64,000 nucleotides of DNA from Mycolicibacterium komossense. Lineage in GTDB: Bacteria; Actinomycetota; Actinomycetes; Mycobacteriales; Mycobacteriaceae. This document shows, piece after piece, positions 10,075-19,099 of the stretch. The notes below the pieces were generated by a model. The model searched no databases, was not told the DNA's origin, and saw only the letters and a list, made by a program, of their open reading frames with translations. The first letter of the stretch is position 1, and every line of letters starts with the position of its first letter. The position numbers were made by a program, and so were the translations under genes. Where the stretch lies: contig NZ_JACKTY010000029.1 in the NCBI RefSeq assembly GCF_025822605.1, forward strand, positions 65,236 to 129,235, read 5' to 3'.

Positions 10075-10152
10075 TCAGGCGGCGACCGCCTGATTGCCTT
10101 CTTCCTCAACGGGGCTCGTTCCTCACCCCGCATCGTCAGGCGGCGACCGCCT
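10075..10152. repeat. Short interspersed element with duplicated whiB7 3' end
   Basis: A 17-bp sequence (TCAGGCGGCGACCGCCT) occurs at 10136-10152, where it covers the whiB7 stop codon, and again at 10075-10091. Between the copies lies a unit containing GGCTCGTTCCTC and CGCATCGTCA, plus GATTGCC at 10092-10098. A close relative of this unit is found twice at 25679-25775, also starting at a stop codon. The arrangement looks like a short intergenic repeat that was inserted with, or accompanied by, duplication of sequence around the stop codon. Confidence 0.65.
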
Positions 10153-10414
10153 TACGCGGACGACCCCGCGGGCGCTTGCGCGCAACGATCGTGCCGCGAT
10201 CGAAGATCTCCCCGCCCCACACGCCCCACGGTTCCTGGCGGTCCAGCGCCGCAGCCAGGCACTGCCGACGAATCGGACAGTCCTCGCACAGCAGCTTGGC
10301 GCGCTCCAGGTCACCGGGATTGTCGGCGAACCACAGATCGGGCTCCCCGACGTGGCACGGCAGCTCCGGCAGCTTCGGCTCTTCTTGACAAGCACGGACT
10401 GTCAGGGCTGACAT
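10136..10414 (-). CDS. whiB7: WhiB7 transcriptional regulator of intrinsic drug resistance
   Basis: The protein has 92 residues. Four cluster-binding cysteines are at 20, 43, 46 and 52 (C-x22-C-x2-C-x5-C), the turn GVWGG at 64-68, and the diagnostic C-terminal AT-hook RGRPRK at 83-88. WhiB7 binds sigma A and AT-rich DNA just upstream of the -35 element, and activates resistance genes after ribosome stress. The ATG at 10414 matches the known N-terminus of the family. The frame is open upstream to 10540, but that part overlaps the attenuator and is not expected to be protein. Regulation is through a leader of about 420 nt with its own promoter, uORF and hairpins (see those entries). Confidence 0.96.
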   Translation of the reverse strand: MSALTVRACQEEPKLPELPCHVGEPDLWFADNPGDLERAKLLCEDCPIRRQCLAAALDRQEPWGVWGGEIFDRGTIVARKRPRGRPRKAVAA

Positions 10415-10472
10415 GTCCTTCACCTGCTTCCTGGTCTCGTGGCTTCTGTCTTCCAAGAGATCCGGGACCAGG

Positions 10473-10497
10473 TTTTCGAGGGATTCTCCCTCGAAAA
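10473..10497 (-). promoter_or_regulatory. Second hairpin in whiB7 leader
   Basis: An 11-bp perfect inverted repeat (TTTTCGAGGGA at 10473-10483, TCCCTCGAAAA at 10487-10497) encloses a 3-nt loop. In the leftward transcript it follows directly after the terminator-like stem and lies about 60 nt before the whiB7 start codon. No U-tract follows, so it may be an anti-terminator partner or an mRNA-stability element. Confidence 0.6.
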
Positions 10498-10539
10498 ACA
10501 CTGTGGCCACGGATCCGGGTGACTTCGGGTCCGTGGCCA
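10495..10539 (-). terminator. Attenuator (terminator-like hairpin) in whiB7 leader
   Basis: TGGCCACGGA (10504-10513) pairs perfectly with TCCGTGGCCA (10530-10539). In the whiB7 transcript the GC-rich stem is followed after a few bases by five consecutive U residues, the form of an intrinsic terminator. It starts about 20 nt after the stop of the leader ORF. Mycobacterial whiB7 genes are known to be controlled by uORF-dependent attenuation, so this is the likely switch; the pairing with an antiterminator is my inference. Confidence 0.7.
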
Positions 10540-10560
10540 TGTGGCTTGTTTCGCGGGCTG

Positions 10561-10788
10561 TTAGGTGGAGCCCCGATTCACGGACGCGTCAGTCGCGGTG
10601 GCGGTGCGGCGCTTACGCGGCTGCGTAATAGCGGCGACCGCCCATGCGGCATGGGCCGCCTGACCCGCATGCGCGGAGGCAGGCATGGTCTGGGCGACGG
10701 CCGAACCGATATTCATCGGTGCGACGCGGAGGAACCCTGCGCTGTATGCCAAACCGGCAACGGATACGGCTTTTTGGCTAGTGATCAC
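10561..10788 (-). CDS. whiB7 leader uORF, 75 codons
   Basis: This reading frame begins at a GTG at 10788 and ends at a TAA at 10563-10561. A strong ribosome-binding site (AAGGAGGAA) lies 8 nt upstream of the GTG. The predicted peptide starts MITSQKAVSV, has an Ala/His-rich middle (AHAGQAAHAAWAVAA) and a basic stretch QPRKRR. It matches no domain that I recognise. Its position between the whiB7 promoter and the terminator-like hairpin suggests a regulatory uORF whose translation senses ribosome inhibition. Whether the peptide itself matters is unknown. Confidence 0.6.
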   Translation of the reverse strand: MITSQKAVSVAGLAYSAGFLRVAPMNIGSAVAQTMPASAHAGQAAHAAWAVAAITQPRKRRTATATDASVNRGST

Positions 10789-10844
10789 AGCGAGCTTCCT
10801 CCTTCCATCGTTGTTGTGACGCGACCATGAATGGTGCGGGTTTT

Positions 10845-10882
10845 AGGGTAACGGGTCGCCGCTGAAGCGACAAGCAATTTTC
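10845..10882 (-). promoter_or_regulatory. Probable whiB7 promoter with WhiB7-type AT-rich element
   Basis: On the minus strand a -10-like TACCCT (10850-10845) is separated by 18 nt from a -35-like CTTGTC (10874-10869). An AT-rich tract (GAAAATTG) lies directly upstream of the -35. WhiB7-dependent promoters are known to need AT-rich DNA just upstream of -35, bound by the AT-hook, so autoactivation is likely. Transcription would begin near 10838, giving a leader of roughly 420 nt. Confidence 0.55.
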
Positions 10883-10902
10883 TGACCTGCGAGTTTTCGG
10901 TT

Positions 10903-13008
10903 TCAGGCCCGGGCGCGGACCAATTCGAGGACATCGGCACCGAACTGTTCGAGCTTGCGGGCGCCGATCCCCGGGATCGCGGTAAGCGCGGCGTCGTCGG
11001 CGGGCAGTAGTTCGGCGATCGCGATGAGCGTGTTGTCGGTGAACACCACATAGGCGGGCACCTTCAATTCCTTCGACGTGCGCAACCGCCAATCCTTGAG
11101 CTGGATCAGCAGTTCGTCGTCGATCTCGGCCGAGCAGGTTTCACACCGCCGCAGCATCACCGCAGCCGGCGTTTTCAGCTGGTTGTTGCAGATGCGGCAC
11201 CGAGACGCCGGACCGCGCTGACGTCGCGGCTTGCTGGGACCGGTGTCGGCGTCCGTCTGTGGCGCGATGCCGTTGAGGAAGCGGGACGGTTTGCGGGTCT
11301 GCCGTCCCCCCGGAGTGCGCGACAGTGCCCAGCTCAGCGCCAAATGCACGCGCGCGCGGGTGACTCCGACGTAGAGCAGCCGCCGTTCCTCTTCCACCGC
11401 TTCGCTTTCGGGGCCGTGCGACAACGCATGCGAGATCGGCAGGGTGCCGTCGGCCACCCCGACGAGGAACACCGCATCCCACTCCAGCCCCTTGGCGGCG
11501 TGCAGCGACGCCAGCGTGACGCCCTGCACCACCGGTGGATGGCGCGAATCGGCCCGCACACGCAGCTCGGCGACCAACGCGGGCAACTCCAGCTCTGGGC
11601 GCGTCGCCACCTCCTCGTCGACCAATTCGGCCAGCGCGGTCAGCGTCTCCCAGCGCTCGCGCGCCTTGGTGCCCGTCGGCGGCTCGGCGGTCAGGCCCAG
11701 CGGTTCAAGCAAGGTGCGGACCACGCCGGGCAGCCCACCTTCCGGCGTCTCGGGTGCCCGCTCGGCTGCGCGTTGCAATGCCAGCAGGGCCTGTCGAATC
11801 TCCTGGCGGCTGAAGAAACCCTCACCGCCGCGCACCTGGAAGGCGATACCCGCCGCCGTCAGCGCCTCTTCGTAAACCTCCGACTGCGCGTTGATCCGGT
11901 ACAGCACGGCGATCTCGGCGGCGGGCACACCGGTCTGGATGAGTTTTTTGATCGATTTCGCGACCGCGGCGGCCTCGGCGACCTCGTCGGGATACTCGGA
12001 GAACGTGGGCACCGGGCCGGGATCGCGCTGCCCGATGAGGTGCAGGCGACTACCGGCCACGCGGCCACGCGCAGCCGCGATGACCCGGTTGGCCAGCGAC
12101 ACCACCTCCGGAGTGGACCGGTAGTCCCGCTCAAGGCGCACCACCGCCGCTTCGGGGAACTGCCGCGAAAAATCGAGCAGATAGCGCGGGGTGGCCCCGG
12201 TGAACGAGTAGATGGTCTGGTTGGCGTCACCGACCACCGTCAGGTCGTCCCGGCCGCCCAGCCACGCCGTCAGCACACGCTGTTGCAGCGGTGTCACGTC
12301 CTGGTATTCGTCGACGACGAAACAGCGGTAGCGGTCGCGGAACTCCTCGGCGACCGCGGCGTCGTTCTCGATGGCGGCCGCGGTATGCAACAGCAGGTCG
12401 TCAAAGTCGAGCAGCGTCACCTCGGCGCGGGCCTTCTGGCTTTCATACCCGGCGTAGACCTTGGCGACCCTGGCCGCGTCCAGCGGGATGTCCCGGCGAG
12501 CCTCGGCGACCGCGGCCGGATACTGCTCCGGGGTGATCAATGACGCCTTCGCCCACTCGATTTCACTCGCCAGATCTCGCACGTCATCGGTACTAACCTG
12601 GAGTTTCGCGCGGCTGGCGGCCTGAGCGACGACGGAGAACTTGGAGTCGAGCAGCTGCCAGCCGGTGCTGCCGACAACCCGCGGCCAGAAGTACGACAAC
12701 TGGCGACGCGCGGCGGCGTGAAACGTCAGGGCCTGCACCGCGCCCACCCGCGCAGCGGTCTCCGAGGCGGCGTCGATACCGCGCAACCGGCTGCGCATCT
12801 CCCCCGCGGCGCGTGAAGTGAACGTCACCGCCAGCACCTGGCCGGCGGACACGTGTCCCGCCCCGACGAGATGGGCAATGCGATGGGTGATGGTGCGGGT
12901 CTTACCTGTTCCGGCACCGGCCAGTACGCACACCGGGCCGCGGCCGGCCAGCACCGCTTCCCGCTGTTCGTCGTCCAGGCCGGCGATCAGGGCGGTATCG
13001 GTCGGCAT
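10903..13008 (-). CDS. uvrD2: ATP-dependent DNA helicase UvrD2
   Basis: The protein is about 701 residues from the ATG at 13008, essentially the length of M. tuberculosis UvrD2. An ATG at 13017 is equally possible, and further upstream the frame lacks homology. Superfamily 1 motifs are complete: Walker [10 protein letters not shown] (31-39), motif [10 protein letters not shown], motif [13 protein letters not shown], motif [19 protein letters not shown] and motif [13 protein letters not shown]. Next comes the tetra-cysteine module CRICNN...CETCSAE and then an HRDC domain ending in [20 protein letters not shown]. It unwinds 3'-5' and acts in DNA repair; the homologue is essential in M. tuberculosis. 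It reads leftward toward the whiB7 promoter, divergent from mycoredoxin-1. Confidence 0.96.
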   Translation of the reverse strand: MPTDTALIAGLDDEQREAVLAGRGPVCVLAGAGTGKTRTITHRIAHLVGAGHVSAGQVLAVTFTSRAAGEMRSRLRGIDAASETAARVGAVQALTFHAAARRQLSYFWPRVVGSTGWQLLDSKFSVVAQAASRAKLQVSTDDVRDLASEIEWAKASLITPEQYPAAVAEARRDIPLDAARVAKVYAGYESQKARAEVTLLDFDDLLLHTAAAIENDAAVAEEFRDRYRCFVVDEYQDVTPLQQRVLTAWLGGRDDLTVVGDANQTIYSFTGATPRYLLDFSRQFPEAAVVRLERDYRSTPEVVSLANRVIAAARGRVAGSRLHLIGQRDPGPVPTFSEYPDEVAEAAAVAKSIKKLIQTGVPAAEIAVLYRINAQSEVYEEALTAAGIAFQVRGGEGFFSRQEIRQALLALQRAAERAPETPEGGLPGVVRTLLEPLGLTAEPPTGTKARERWETLTALAELVDEEVATRPELELPALVAELRVRADSRHPPVVQGVTLASLHAAKGLEWDAVFLVGVADGTLPISHALSHGPESEAVEEERRLLYVGVTRARVHLALSWALSRTPGGRQTRKPSRFLNGIAPQTDADTGPSKPRRQRGPASRCRICNNQLKTPAAVMLRRCETCSAEIDDELLIQLKDWRLRTSKELKVPAYVVFTDNTLIAIAELLPADDAALTAIPGIGARKLEQFGADVLELVRARA

Positions 13009-13102
13009 GGCGTTCATCATCGCAGGGATGGGCGACAAGCTCCCGATCGGCGGCCGTGGCCCCCGGTGTGTCGATCGCGCAGAATCGGGCACTATTGAAG
13101 GC

Positions 13103-13360
13103 ATGACGGTTAGCGAACTCACCATGTACACCACGACCTGGTGCGGCTATTGCGTGCGATTGAAGACGGCGCTCAAGGCCAAGGGCATCACCTGGGACGA
13201 GGTCGACATCGAGAAGGATCCCGCCGCCGCAAAATTCGTGCAGGAAGCCAACGGCGGGAATCAGACCGTGCCGACCGTGAAGTTCGCCGACGGCTCGACG
13301 ATGACCAACCCCAGCCTCCGCGACGTGCAGGGCAAGCTCGCCGAACTCTCGGTGAGCTAG
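13103..13360 (+). CDS. mrx1: Mycoredoxin-1 (glutaredoxin-fold mycothiol-dependent reductase)
   Basis: The protein has 85 residues from the ATG at 13103. The thioredoxin-fold N-terminus carries the active site C14-G-Y-C17, and the cis-proline/substrate region is [18 protein letters not shown]. Mrx1 reduces mycothiol-mixed disulfides, with electrons from mycothiol and its reductase, in the cytosol. It is divergent from uvrD2 (94 bp apart) and converges on nudC with only 10 bp between stops. The frame is open upstream, but family length and the start [11 protein letters not shown] fix this ATG. Confidence 0.95.
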   Translation: MTVSELTMYTTTWCGYCVRLKTALKAKGITWDEVDIEKDPAAAKFVQEANGGNQTVPTVKFADGSTMTNPSLRDVQGKLAELSVS

Positions 13361-13370
13361 CCCCTTGGGC

Positions 13371-14315
13371 CTACTCGGCCCAAGCCCAGGACTCGATGAT
13401 CTCCCTGGCGATCGAAATCGAGCCGGGCAGAAGTAGTTTCGACTGCGTGCCCTCGGCGCTCGACCAGTCGCCGATGCTCAGCGCGGCGCGGACCTCGTCG
13501 CGGGTGAACCAGGCTGCCTCGGCGATCTCGCCGTCGTTGAACGAGAACTCCTGCGCTGGATCGGCCTGTGCGTGGAACCCCACCATCAGGGAGCGCGGAA
13601 ACGGCCAGGGCTGGCTACCGAGATAGCGGACGTCGTGCACGTCCAGGCCGACTTCCTCGGCGATTTCGCGGGAGACACACGTTTCGAACGATTCGCCGGC
13701 CTCGACGAAACCGGCCAGCAGCGAGAACATCCGCTCCGGCCACATCGTCTGGCGGGCCAACACCACCCGGTCGGCGCCGTCGTGCACCAGGCATATCACG
13801 GCCGGGTCGATGCGGGGGAACTCTTCGAGACCGGTCACCGTGTTCACCCGAGACCAGCCGGCCTTGACCGACTTCGTCGGTGATCCGTCGATCGCACTGA
13901 ATCTGGCACTGTCGTGCCAGTTCAGCAGCGCGGTCGCCGAGGACACCAGCTGGGCGCTGACATCGTCGAAAACCGTTCCGGCGCGGCGCAAGTCGAGCAC
14001 GTTGGCGTCGACGCCCTCCTCGGGTACGGGCAGCTCGGCGCGGATCGCCCAGACGTGCCGGCCGCCTTCGATACGACCGAGGAAGACAGCCTCCGCAGGC
14101 GGTTCGCCGCCCAGGCCGGTGGTGTCGCTGAGCAAGACCCGTCCGTCGGCGATCAATACCTGGCCGCGACCGTCCACCCGCAGCACGGCGGCGTCAGCCC
14201 ACCCGGCGATCGCCGCGTCGATATCGGTGCGCAGCTGATCGGAACGGTCGGCGCCGACCCGCGAGAGCAGCGGGACGTTGCGGAGCTGGAAATCAACCAC
14301 GGTCTTCTCCCGCAC
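13371..14315 (-). CDS. nudC: NAD+ diphosphatase / NADH pyrophosphatase NudC
   Basis: The protein has 314 residues from the GTG at 14315, giving an N-terminus that aligns with M. tuberculosis NudC up to VDFQLR. A GTG at 14300 is the alternative. The Nudix box is GFVEAGESFETCVSREIAEEVGL and the NudC-specific SQPWPFPRSLM follows. No four-cysteine zinc motif is present, as in the mycobacterial enzymes. NudC hydrolyses NAD(H) to NMN(H) and AMP and can remove NAD caps from RNA. In mycobacteria it also hydrolyses isoniazid- and ethionamide-NAD adducts. Its 5' end overlaps the potassium-channel gene by about 20 nt, so the two are co-transcribed. Confidence 0.94.
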   Translation of the reverse strand: MREKTVVDFQLRNVPLLSRVGADRSDQLRTDIDAAIAGWADAAVLRVDGRGQVLIADGRVLLSDTTGLGGEPPAEAVFLGRIEGGRHVWAIRAELPVPEEGVDANVLDLRRAGTVFDDVSAQLVSSATALLNWHDSARFSAIDGSPTKSVKAGWSRVNTVTGLEEFPRIDPAVICLVHDGADRVVLARQTMWPERMFSLLAGFVEAGESFETCVSREIAEEVGLDVHDVRYLGSQPWPFPRSLMVGFHAQADPAQEFSFNDGEIAEAAWFTRDEVRAALSIGDWSSAEGTQSKLLLPGSISIAREIIESWAWAE

Positions 14316-15375
14316 TGCGGATGTAGAGCAGCCGGTCACCGGTCTCCAGGGCGTCGACATCAGGATCGTCGACCCGCATCAATTTCTCGTCACGCACGAC
14401 GCCGAGCACGATATCGGGCAGATGCCGCGGCGAACCACCGACTTCCTTGTGCTCGACTTCCCGTTCGGCGATGGCGAACCCGGCATCCGGGGTCAACAGG
14501 TCTTCCATCATCTCCACGACACTGGGCGTGGTGGTGGCGATACCGAGCAGGCGCCCTGCCGTCTCCGATGACACCACCACCGAGTCCGCACCGGACTGCT
14601 GCAGCAGGTGCTGATTCTCGGACTCGCGGATGGAGGCGATGATCTTGGCTTTCGGCGCGAGTTCGCGGGCGGTGAGTGTGACCAGCACGGCGGTGGGATC
14701 GCTGTTGGTGGCCACGATGATCGCCTTGGCGTGCTGCGCACCGGCCAACCGCAGCACATCGGCTTTGTTGGCGTCACCGCGGACGGTGACCAGGCCGGCC
14801 TGGTTGGCCCGGTCGAGTGACGTTTGGTCGGTGTCGACGACGACGATCTCCGCGGGCGGGATGCCGTCGCCGACCATCGCGGCCACCGCCGTCTTACCTT
14901 TGGTGCCGTAGCCGATCACGACGGTGTGGTTGCGCACGGAGTTCCTCCATCGCTGGATCTTGAGGGCCTGGCGCGACGCCGCGGTAAGGGTTTCCACTGT
15001 CGTACCGATGAGGACGATCAGGAACGCCACCCGCAGCGGCGTGATCACCAGGACGTTGATCAGTCGCGCGGACGGGGTGAACGGGGTGATGTCTCCGTAG
15101 CCCGTCGTCGAAAGCGACACCGTGGCGTAGTACAGGCAGTCCAGCAACGAGAGCTGGTTTTCCTGCACGTCGCGATAGCCGTCGCGGTCGAGGTAGACGA
15201 TGAACACCGCCAGGAAGAGCGCGGCTAGCGCGTACGCCACCCGGGTGACGATCTTGCGCGCTGGGCTGACGAAGCGCTCAGGGATGTGCAGGTAATCGAC
15301 GAGAGCGGCATCGGGCTTGGCGGTCAGCGTCTCGTCGAAGCTGCGGAGCCGTCGCCGCAACCTACTTTCGGCCAC
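14293..15375 (-). CDS. TrkA-N (RCK) domain potassium channel (Rv3200c orthologue)
   Basis: The protein has 360 residues from the GTG at 15375; GTGs at 15396 and 15405 are in frame. There are two membrane segments, with a pore helix and the selectivity filter TTGYGD near residues 90-95 between them. The cytosolic RCK domain follows, with a Rossmann nucleotide site VVIGYGTKGKTAVAAM and VVVDTD, and a TrkA-C-like end. This is the two-TM/RCK architecture of MthK-like channels. An open frame upstream through the adnB region is only an antisense shadow. Its 3' end overlaps nudC. Confidence 0.92.
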   Translation of the reverse strand: MAESRLRRRLRSFDETLTAKPDAALVDYLHIPERFVSPARKIVTRVAYALAALFLAVFIVYLDRDGYRDVQENQLSLLDCLYYATVSLSTTGYGDITPFTPSARLINVLVITPLRVAFLIVLIGTTVETLTAASRQALKIQRWRNSVRNHTVVIGYGTKGKTAVAAMVGDGIPPAEIVVVDTDQTSLDRANQAGLVTVRGDANKADVLRLAGAQHAKAIIVATNSDPTAVLVTLTARELAPKAKIIASIRESENQHLLQQSGADSVVVSSETAGRLLGIATTTPSVVEMMEDLLTPDAGFAIAEREVEHKEVGGSPRHLPDIVLGVVRDEKLMRVDDPDVDALETGDRLLYIRSAGEDRG

Positions 15376-15414
15376 TGTGGACCCGTTCGCCGGCACGCAC
15401 GACACAATGTAACC

Positions 15415-15816
15415 ATGACCCCGACCACATCCGTCGCCCAGAGCACTGCCAGTCAGCGACCCGCCTACATCACCGGCGCAATACTCGTCGGCATGGGCGT
15501 GCTGCACTTCCTGGCCCCAAAGCCGTTCGACACGATCGTTCCGGCCGAGCTGCCTGGTACGCCACGGTTCTACACACACGCCTCCGGTGTGGCCGAAGTA
15601 GCGACCGGCGCGCTGATCCTGGCGCCTCAGACCCGGCGGCTGGGCGCGACCGCTGCGGTCGCTTTGTACCTGGCGGTCTTCCCAGCCAACGTCAACATGG
15701 TCCGGCTGTGGTGGGGCAAGCCGTGGCCGGTGCGCCTCGGTGCGATCGCCCGCCTGCCCCTGCAGATTCCGATGATCACCACTGCGCTGAAGATCAGGCG
15801 GGCTGCTCCTCGCTAA
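15415..15816 (+). CDS. Small DoxX-like four-helix membrane protein
   Basis: The protein has 133 residues from the ATG at 15415. About four hydrophobic segments are visible (YITGAILVGMGVLHFLAP, VATGALILA, ATAAVALYLAVFPANV, and a C-terminal amphipathic segment ending LKIRRAAPR). The HFLAPKPFD...PGTPRFYTHASGVAE pattern is that of DoxX-related membrane proteins. Function is unknown. It is divergent from the potassium channel, and its 3' end overlaps the 3' end of adnB by 23 bp on the other strand. Confidence 0.8.
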   Translation: MTPTTSVAQSTASQRPAYITGAILVGMGVLHFLAPKPFDTIVPAELPGTPRFYTHASGVAEVATGALILAPQTRRLGATAAVALYLAVFPANVNMVRLWWGKPWPVRLGAIARLPLQIPMITTALKIRRAAPR

Positions 15817-18800
15817 CGGGACCAGCGAGGCCTGGATCGGCTGCGTGCAGCAGCGCCTCGAGTTCGGCGCGGTCCGCGAGCACCGGCGGCTCCACAGTGC
15901 GACCGCTGCGCACGTAGTGGAAGACCGCGCGCACCGAGGCTTCGGGGCAGCCGTGCAGCCCGGCCCAGGCCTGCCGGTACACCGCGAGTTGCACGGCGGC
16001 CTGCCGCTCGGCATCTGCGTCGTGCGGTGGCTCCCCTGTCTTCCAGTCGAGGACCGTGACGCCGCCGTCCTGGTCGGCGAAGACGGCGTCGATGCGCCCG
16101 CGGATGACGCGCCCGGCCAGCACCATCTCGAACGGCACCTCGATATCGATGGGCGTGCGTGCCGCCCAGCGCGATGCCATGAACGCGGCCTGCAGCTCAG
16201 CCAGGTCGTCGGAATCGGCGCGCGCGATGTCGTGATCGACCGCACCGGGCAGGTCGTCGAGGTCGAAGAGGCGATCGGCACCGTAGAAGCGCTGCACCCA
16301 GTCGTGAAAAGCCGTGCCGAGCATGGCATGCGGATCCGGCCGCACCGGTATCCGCCTACGCAGGCGCTGCGCAGCACCGAGCGGGTCACGGCCCAGATCC
16401 ACCAGGCTGCTCACCGAGAGCTGCGCAGGCAGTGCCGTGGGCGCCGGCGCATGGTCCTGGCTGCGTGCGCGCTCGGCCAGCAGGGCATCGACGTCGGCGG
16501 CCCAGCCGTGCGGGTCAGATAGCGGTGCGGACTCCGGTGCTGCCATCGCCGCGGCGACCAGAACGGCACCGCGGCCGATATCGGTGCGGGCGGGCTCCGA
16601 CAGCCCGGCGGGCCAGATCGCCTCGACCACGTTGTCGCGCAACGGGTTGGGCTCGCCGTCAGCGGGGGCCGGCGCCCAGCACTGCACTTCACCGCAGGGC
16701 CTGCCCTCGGCTGCTGACTGTTCGATGATGTCCTTGAGCTCGCACAGGAAATCTGACGGCCCGCGGGGTTTGGTGTCGGTGGCGCCCCAGTGGTGGCCGG
16801 ACAGTAGCAGCGTGTCCTCGGCACGGGTGATCGCCACGTACAACAGCCGGCGTTCCTCGTCGACCCGGCGCTGATCAAGGAGCTTGCGGTGTTCGGCGAT
16901 GGTGTCCGACAACTGCTTTCGATTGGTGACCGCAGAGGTGTCGAGCACCGGAACTCCGTGCGGTCCCAGCTGTGCCCGATCGCCACGTAGCAGTGGAGGA
17001 AGGTCCGCGGCGTCGGTGAGCCAGGTGCGGTTCGACGCGGTGGACGGGAACACCCGCGCCGACAGGTGTGGCACGGCGACGATCTGCCATTCCAGCCCCT
17101 TCGCCGCATGCACGGTCAGCACCTGTACCCGATTCTGCGCAACCGTGACCTCCGCGGGCGCCAACCCGTTCTCGACGGTTTCCGCCGCATCCAGGTAGGC
17201 CAGTAATCCGTGAATATCGTTGCGCGCCCGGTTGGCTCGCTGGGCATAGCCGTCGACGACGTCGGCGAACGCGTCAAGTTGTTCGCCGCCGGTCCACCCG
17301 TCCGCGGCGGTGTGCAGCGCGCGGACTTCGACGTCGACGCCGAGCACCCGGCGGACCTCGGCGACCAGATCGTTCAGTGGATGGTCAAGATGACCGCGCA
17401 GTGCGGTCAGCTCATCGGCCAGAGCGCAGATCCGGCCATATCCAGCAATGGAATACGCGTCAGCGGTACCGGGATCGTTGATGGCATCGGCCAGGCAGGC
17501 GGTATCCGCATCGGGCGCCAGCTGGGCCACGATCTGTTCGGCGCTGGCGACCGCGGCGGCGGGGCGGTGGTCGAGGCTGCGCGCGCGACGCCACAACGCG
17601 GCGATATCACCTGCACCCAGGCGCCAGCGCGGGCCGGTGAGCACCCGCATGGCGGCGGCACCGGCGGACGGGTCGGCGACCAGTCGGAGCATGGCCACCA
17701 CGTCGGCGACTTCCTCGACTGCCAGCAGCCCCGCCAGTCCGACGACCTCCACCGGCACCCCGCGAGACCGTAGCGCGTCGGCGATGGGACCGGCGTCGGC
17801 GTTGCGCCGGACCAGCACCGCCGCCGTGGTCGGTGAGTCACCGTCGGCCTGGAAGCGGCCGGCGATATGGTCGGCCAACCAGTCTCGCTCTGCTGCCACA
17901 TCGGGAAGCAGCGCACAGGCGACCGTGCCGGGCTCGGCACCGGGGCGGGCCCGCAGCTCACGCACCGCGACCGAGCGGCGCCGGGCTTCCGCGGACACCG
18001 CGTTGGCCACCTGCAGTGTGCTGGGCGGATTGCGCCAGCTGGTGCGCAATTCCAGGGTGGGCGCCGGGTTGCCGTCCGAGGTGGGGAAATCGGTGGTGAA
18101 TCGCGGCAGATTGGTCGCCGACGCACCGCGCCAGCCGTAGATCGATTGGATCGGGTCCCCGACCGCGGTCAGGGCAAGACCGTCGTCGACGCCGCCACCG
18201 AACAAGGCGGACAACGCAATTCGTTGTGCGTGACCGGTGTCCTGGTATTCGTCGAGCAGCACCACCCGGTACTGCTGTCGCAGCTGGGCGCCGACCTGCG
18301 GCGCCTGGACGGCGAGGCGGGCCGCCGCCGACATCTGCATGCCGAAGTCCATCGCCTTGTCATCGTGCAGCCGTTGGTGCAGCGCGTCGATCAGAGGCAC
18401 CAGTTCGGTGCGCTCGGTCTGGGTGGCCAGCATCCGCAGCAGCCATTGGCTGGGCCCGCGATCACGCTGGTGCGGCCCGGCGGGCAGGGCGTGAACAAGC
18501 CGTTCCAACTCCAGATGGGTATCACGCAACTGGTCGGTCGTCACGAGGTGTTCGGCAAGCTGACCGGACAGCCGCAGCACCATGGCGGTGACGGAGGCGG
18601 GTGTCTTCTCGGTGTCCAGTTCGCCGGGGTACCGGCAGACGACGTCAAAGGCCAGCTGCCACAATTCGGTTTCACTCAGCAGCCGGGTGTCCGGTTCGAC
18701 CGGCAGCAGCAGGCCGTGCTCACGCAGCAGTGCGCCGGCGAACGCGTGATAGGTGCTGACCCGAACGGTCTCCGAGGCGGCGTCGGCCGCAGGCGGTGTG

Positions 18801-19099
18801 ACTCCGGACAGCCCCGCTCCAGCGAGCCGGGCCAGACGCGACCGGACCCGGCGCAGCAACTGGCCGGCCGCCTTGCGGGTGAACGTCAGGCCCAGGACCT
18901 GACCGGGATCGGCGTAGCCGTTGGCGACCAGCCAAACCACCCGTGCCGCCATGGTTTCAGTCTTTCCGGCACCGGCGCCGGCGATCACGACCAGCGGACC
19001 GGCCGGGGCCGAGATGACCGCGGCCTGCTCATCGGTGGGCTGATGAAGGCCAAGCGCCGCAGCCAACTCCGCGGGGCTGTAACGAGGTGCGGGTGTCAC
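15794..19099 (-). CDS. adnB: AdnB subunit of the AdnAB helicase-nuclease (Rv3201c orthologue)
   Basis: The protein has 1101 residues. The N-terminal UvrD-like motor has Walker A GAGAGKTET (41-49), [39 protein letters not shown] and RRLLYVAITRAEDT. The C-terminal RecB-type nuclease carries the catalytic signature VTVLDWKTGEP. AdnAB resects double-strand breaks and in mycobacteria feeds homologous recombination in place of RecBCD; AdnB provides the lead motor. The ATG overlaps the adnA stop by 4 nt (ATGA), which indicates translational coupling. Confidence 0.95.
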   Translation of the reverse strand: MTPAPRYSPAELAAALGLHQPTDEQAAVISAPAGPLVVIAGAGAGKTETMAARVVWLVANGYADPGQVLGLTFTRKAAGQLLRRVRSRLARLAGAGLSGVTPPAADAASETVRVSTYHAFAGALLREHGLLLPVEPDTRLLSETELWQLAFDVVCRYPGELDTEKTPASVTAMVLRLSGQLAEHLVTTDQLRDTHLELERLVHALPAGPHQRDRGPSQWLLRMLATQTERTELVPLIDALHQRLHDDKAMDFGMQMSAAARLAVQAPQVGAQLRQQYRVVLLDEYQDTGHAQRIALSALFGGGVDDGLALTAVGDPIQSIYGWRGASATNLPRFTTDFPTSDGNPAPTLELRTSWRNPPSTLQVANAVSAEARRRSVAVRELRARPGAEPGTVACALLPDVAAERDWLADHIAGRFQADGDSPTTAAVLVRRNADAGPIADALRSRGVPVEVVGLAGLLAVEEVADVVAMLRLVADPSAGAAAMRVLTGPRWRLGAGDIAALWRRARSLDHRPAAAVASAEQIVAQLAPDADTACLADAINDPGTADAYSIAGYGRICALADELTALRGHLDHPLNDLVAEVRRVLGVDVEVRALHTAADGWTGGEQLDAFADVVDGYAQRANRARNDIHGLLAYLDAAETVENGLAPAEVTVAQNRVQVLTVHAAKGLEWQIVAVPHLSARVFPSTASNRTWLTDAADLPPLLRGDRAQLGPHGVPVLDTSAVTNRKQLSDTIAEHRKLLDQRRVDEERRLLYVAITRAEDTLLLSGHHWGATDTKPRGPSDFLCELKDIIEQSAAEGRPCGEVQCWAPAPADGEPNPLRDNVVEAIWPAGLSEPARTDIGRGAVLVAAAMAAPESAPLSDPHGWAADVDALLAERARSQDHAPAPTALPAQLSVSSLVDLGRDPLGAAQRLRRRIPVRPDPHAMLGTAFHDWVQRFYGADRLFDLDDLPGAVDHDIARADSDDLAELQAAFMASRWAARTPIDIEVPFEMVLAGRVIRGRIDAVFADQDGGVTVLDWKTGEPPHDADAERQAAVQLAVYRQAWAGLHGCPEASVRAVFHYVRSGRTVEPPVLADRAELEALLHAADPGLAGPVSEEQPA

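Noticed and set aside
10415..10540. N-terminal extension of WhiB7 by 42 codons
   Set aside because: The DNA forms the attenuator hairpins and the family starts at 10414.
12818..13102. Extended start for mycoredoxin-1
   Set aside because: The extra 95 codons lie opposite uvrD2 and its start. The glutaredoxin domain begins at 13103.
14293..16389. 698-codon minus-strand frame joining the potassium channel to the adnB region
   Set aside because: The upstream two-thirds are the out-of-frame shadow of adnB (Arg/Ser/Pro-rich). Channel homology starts only at about 15375.
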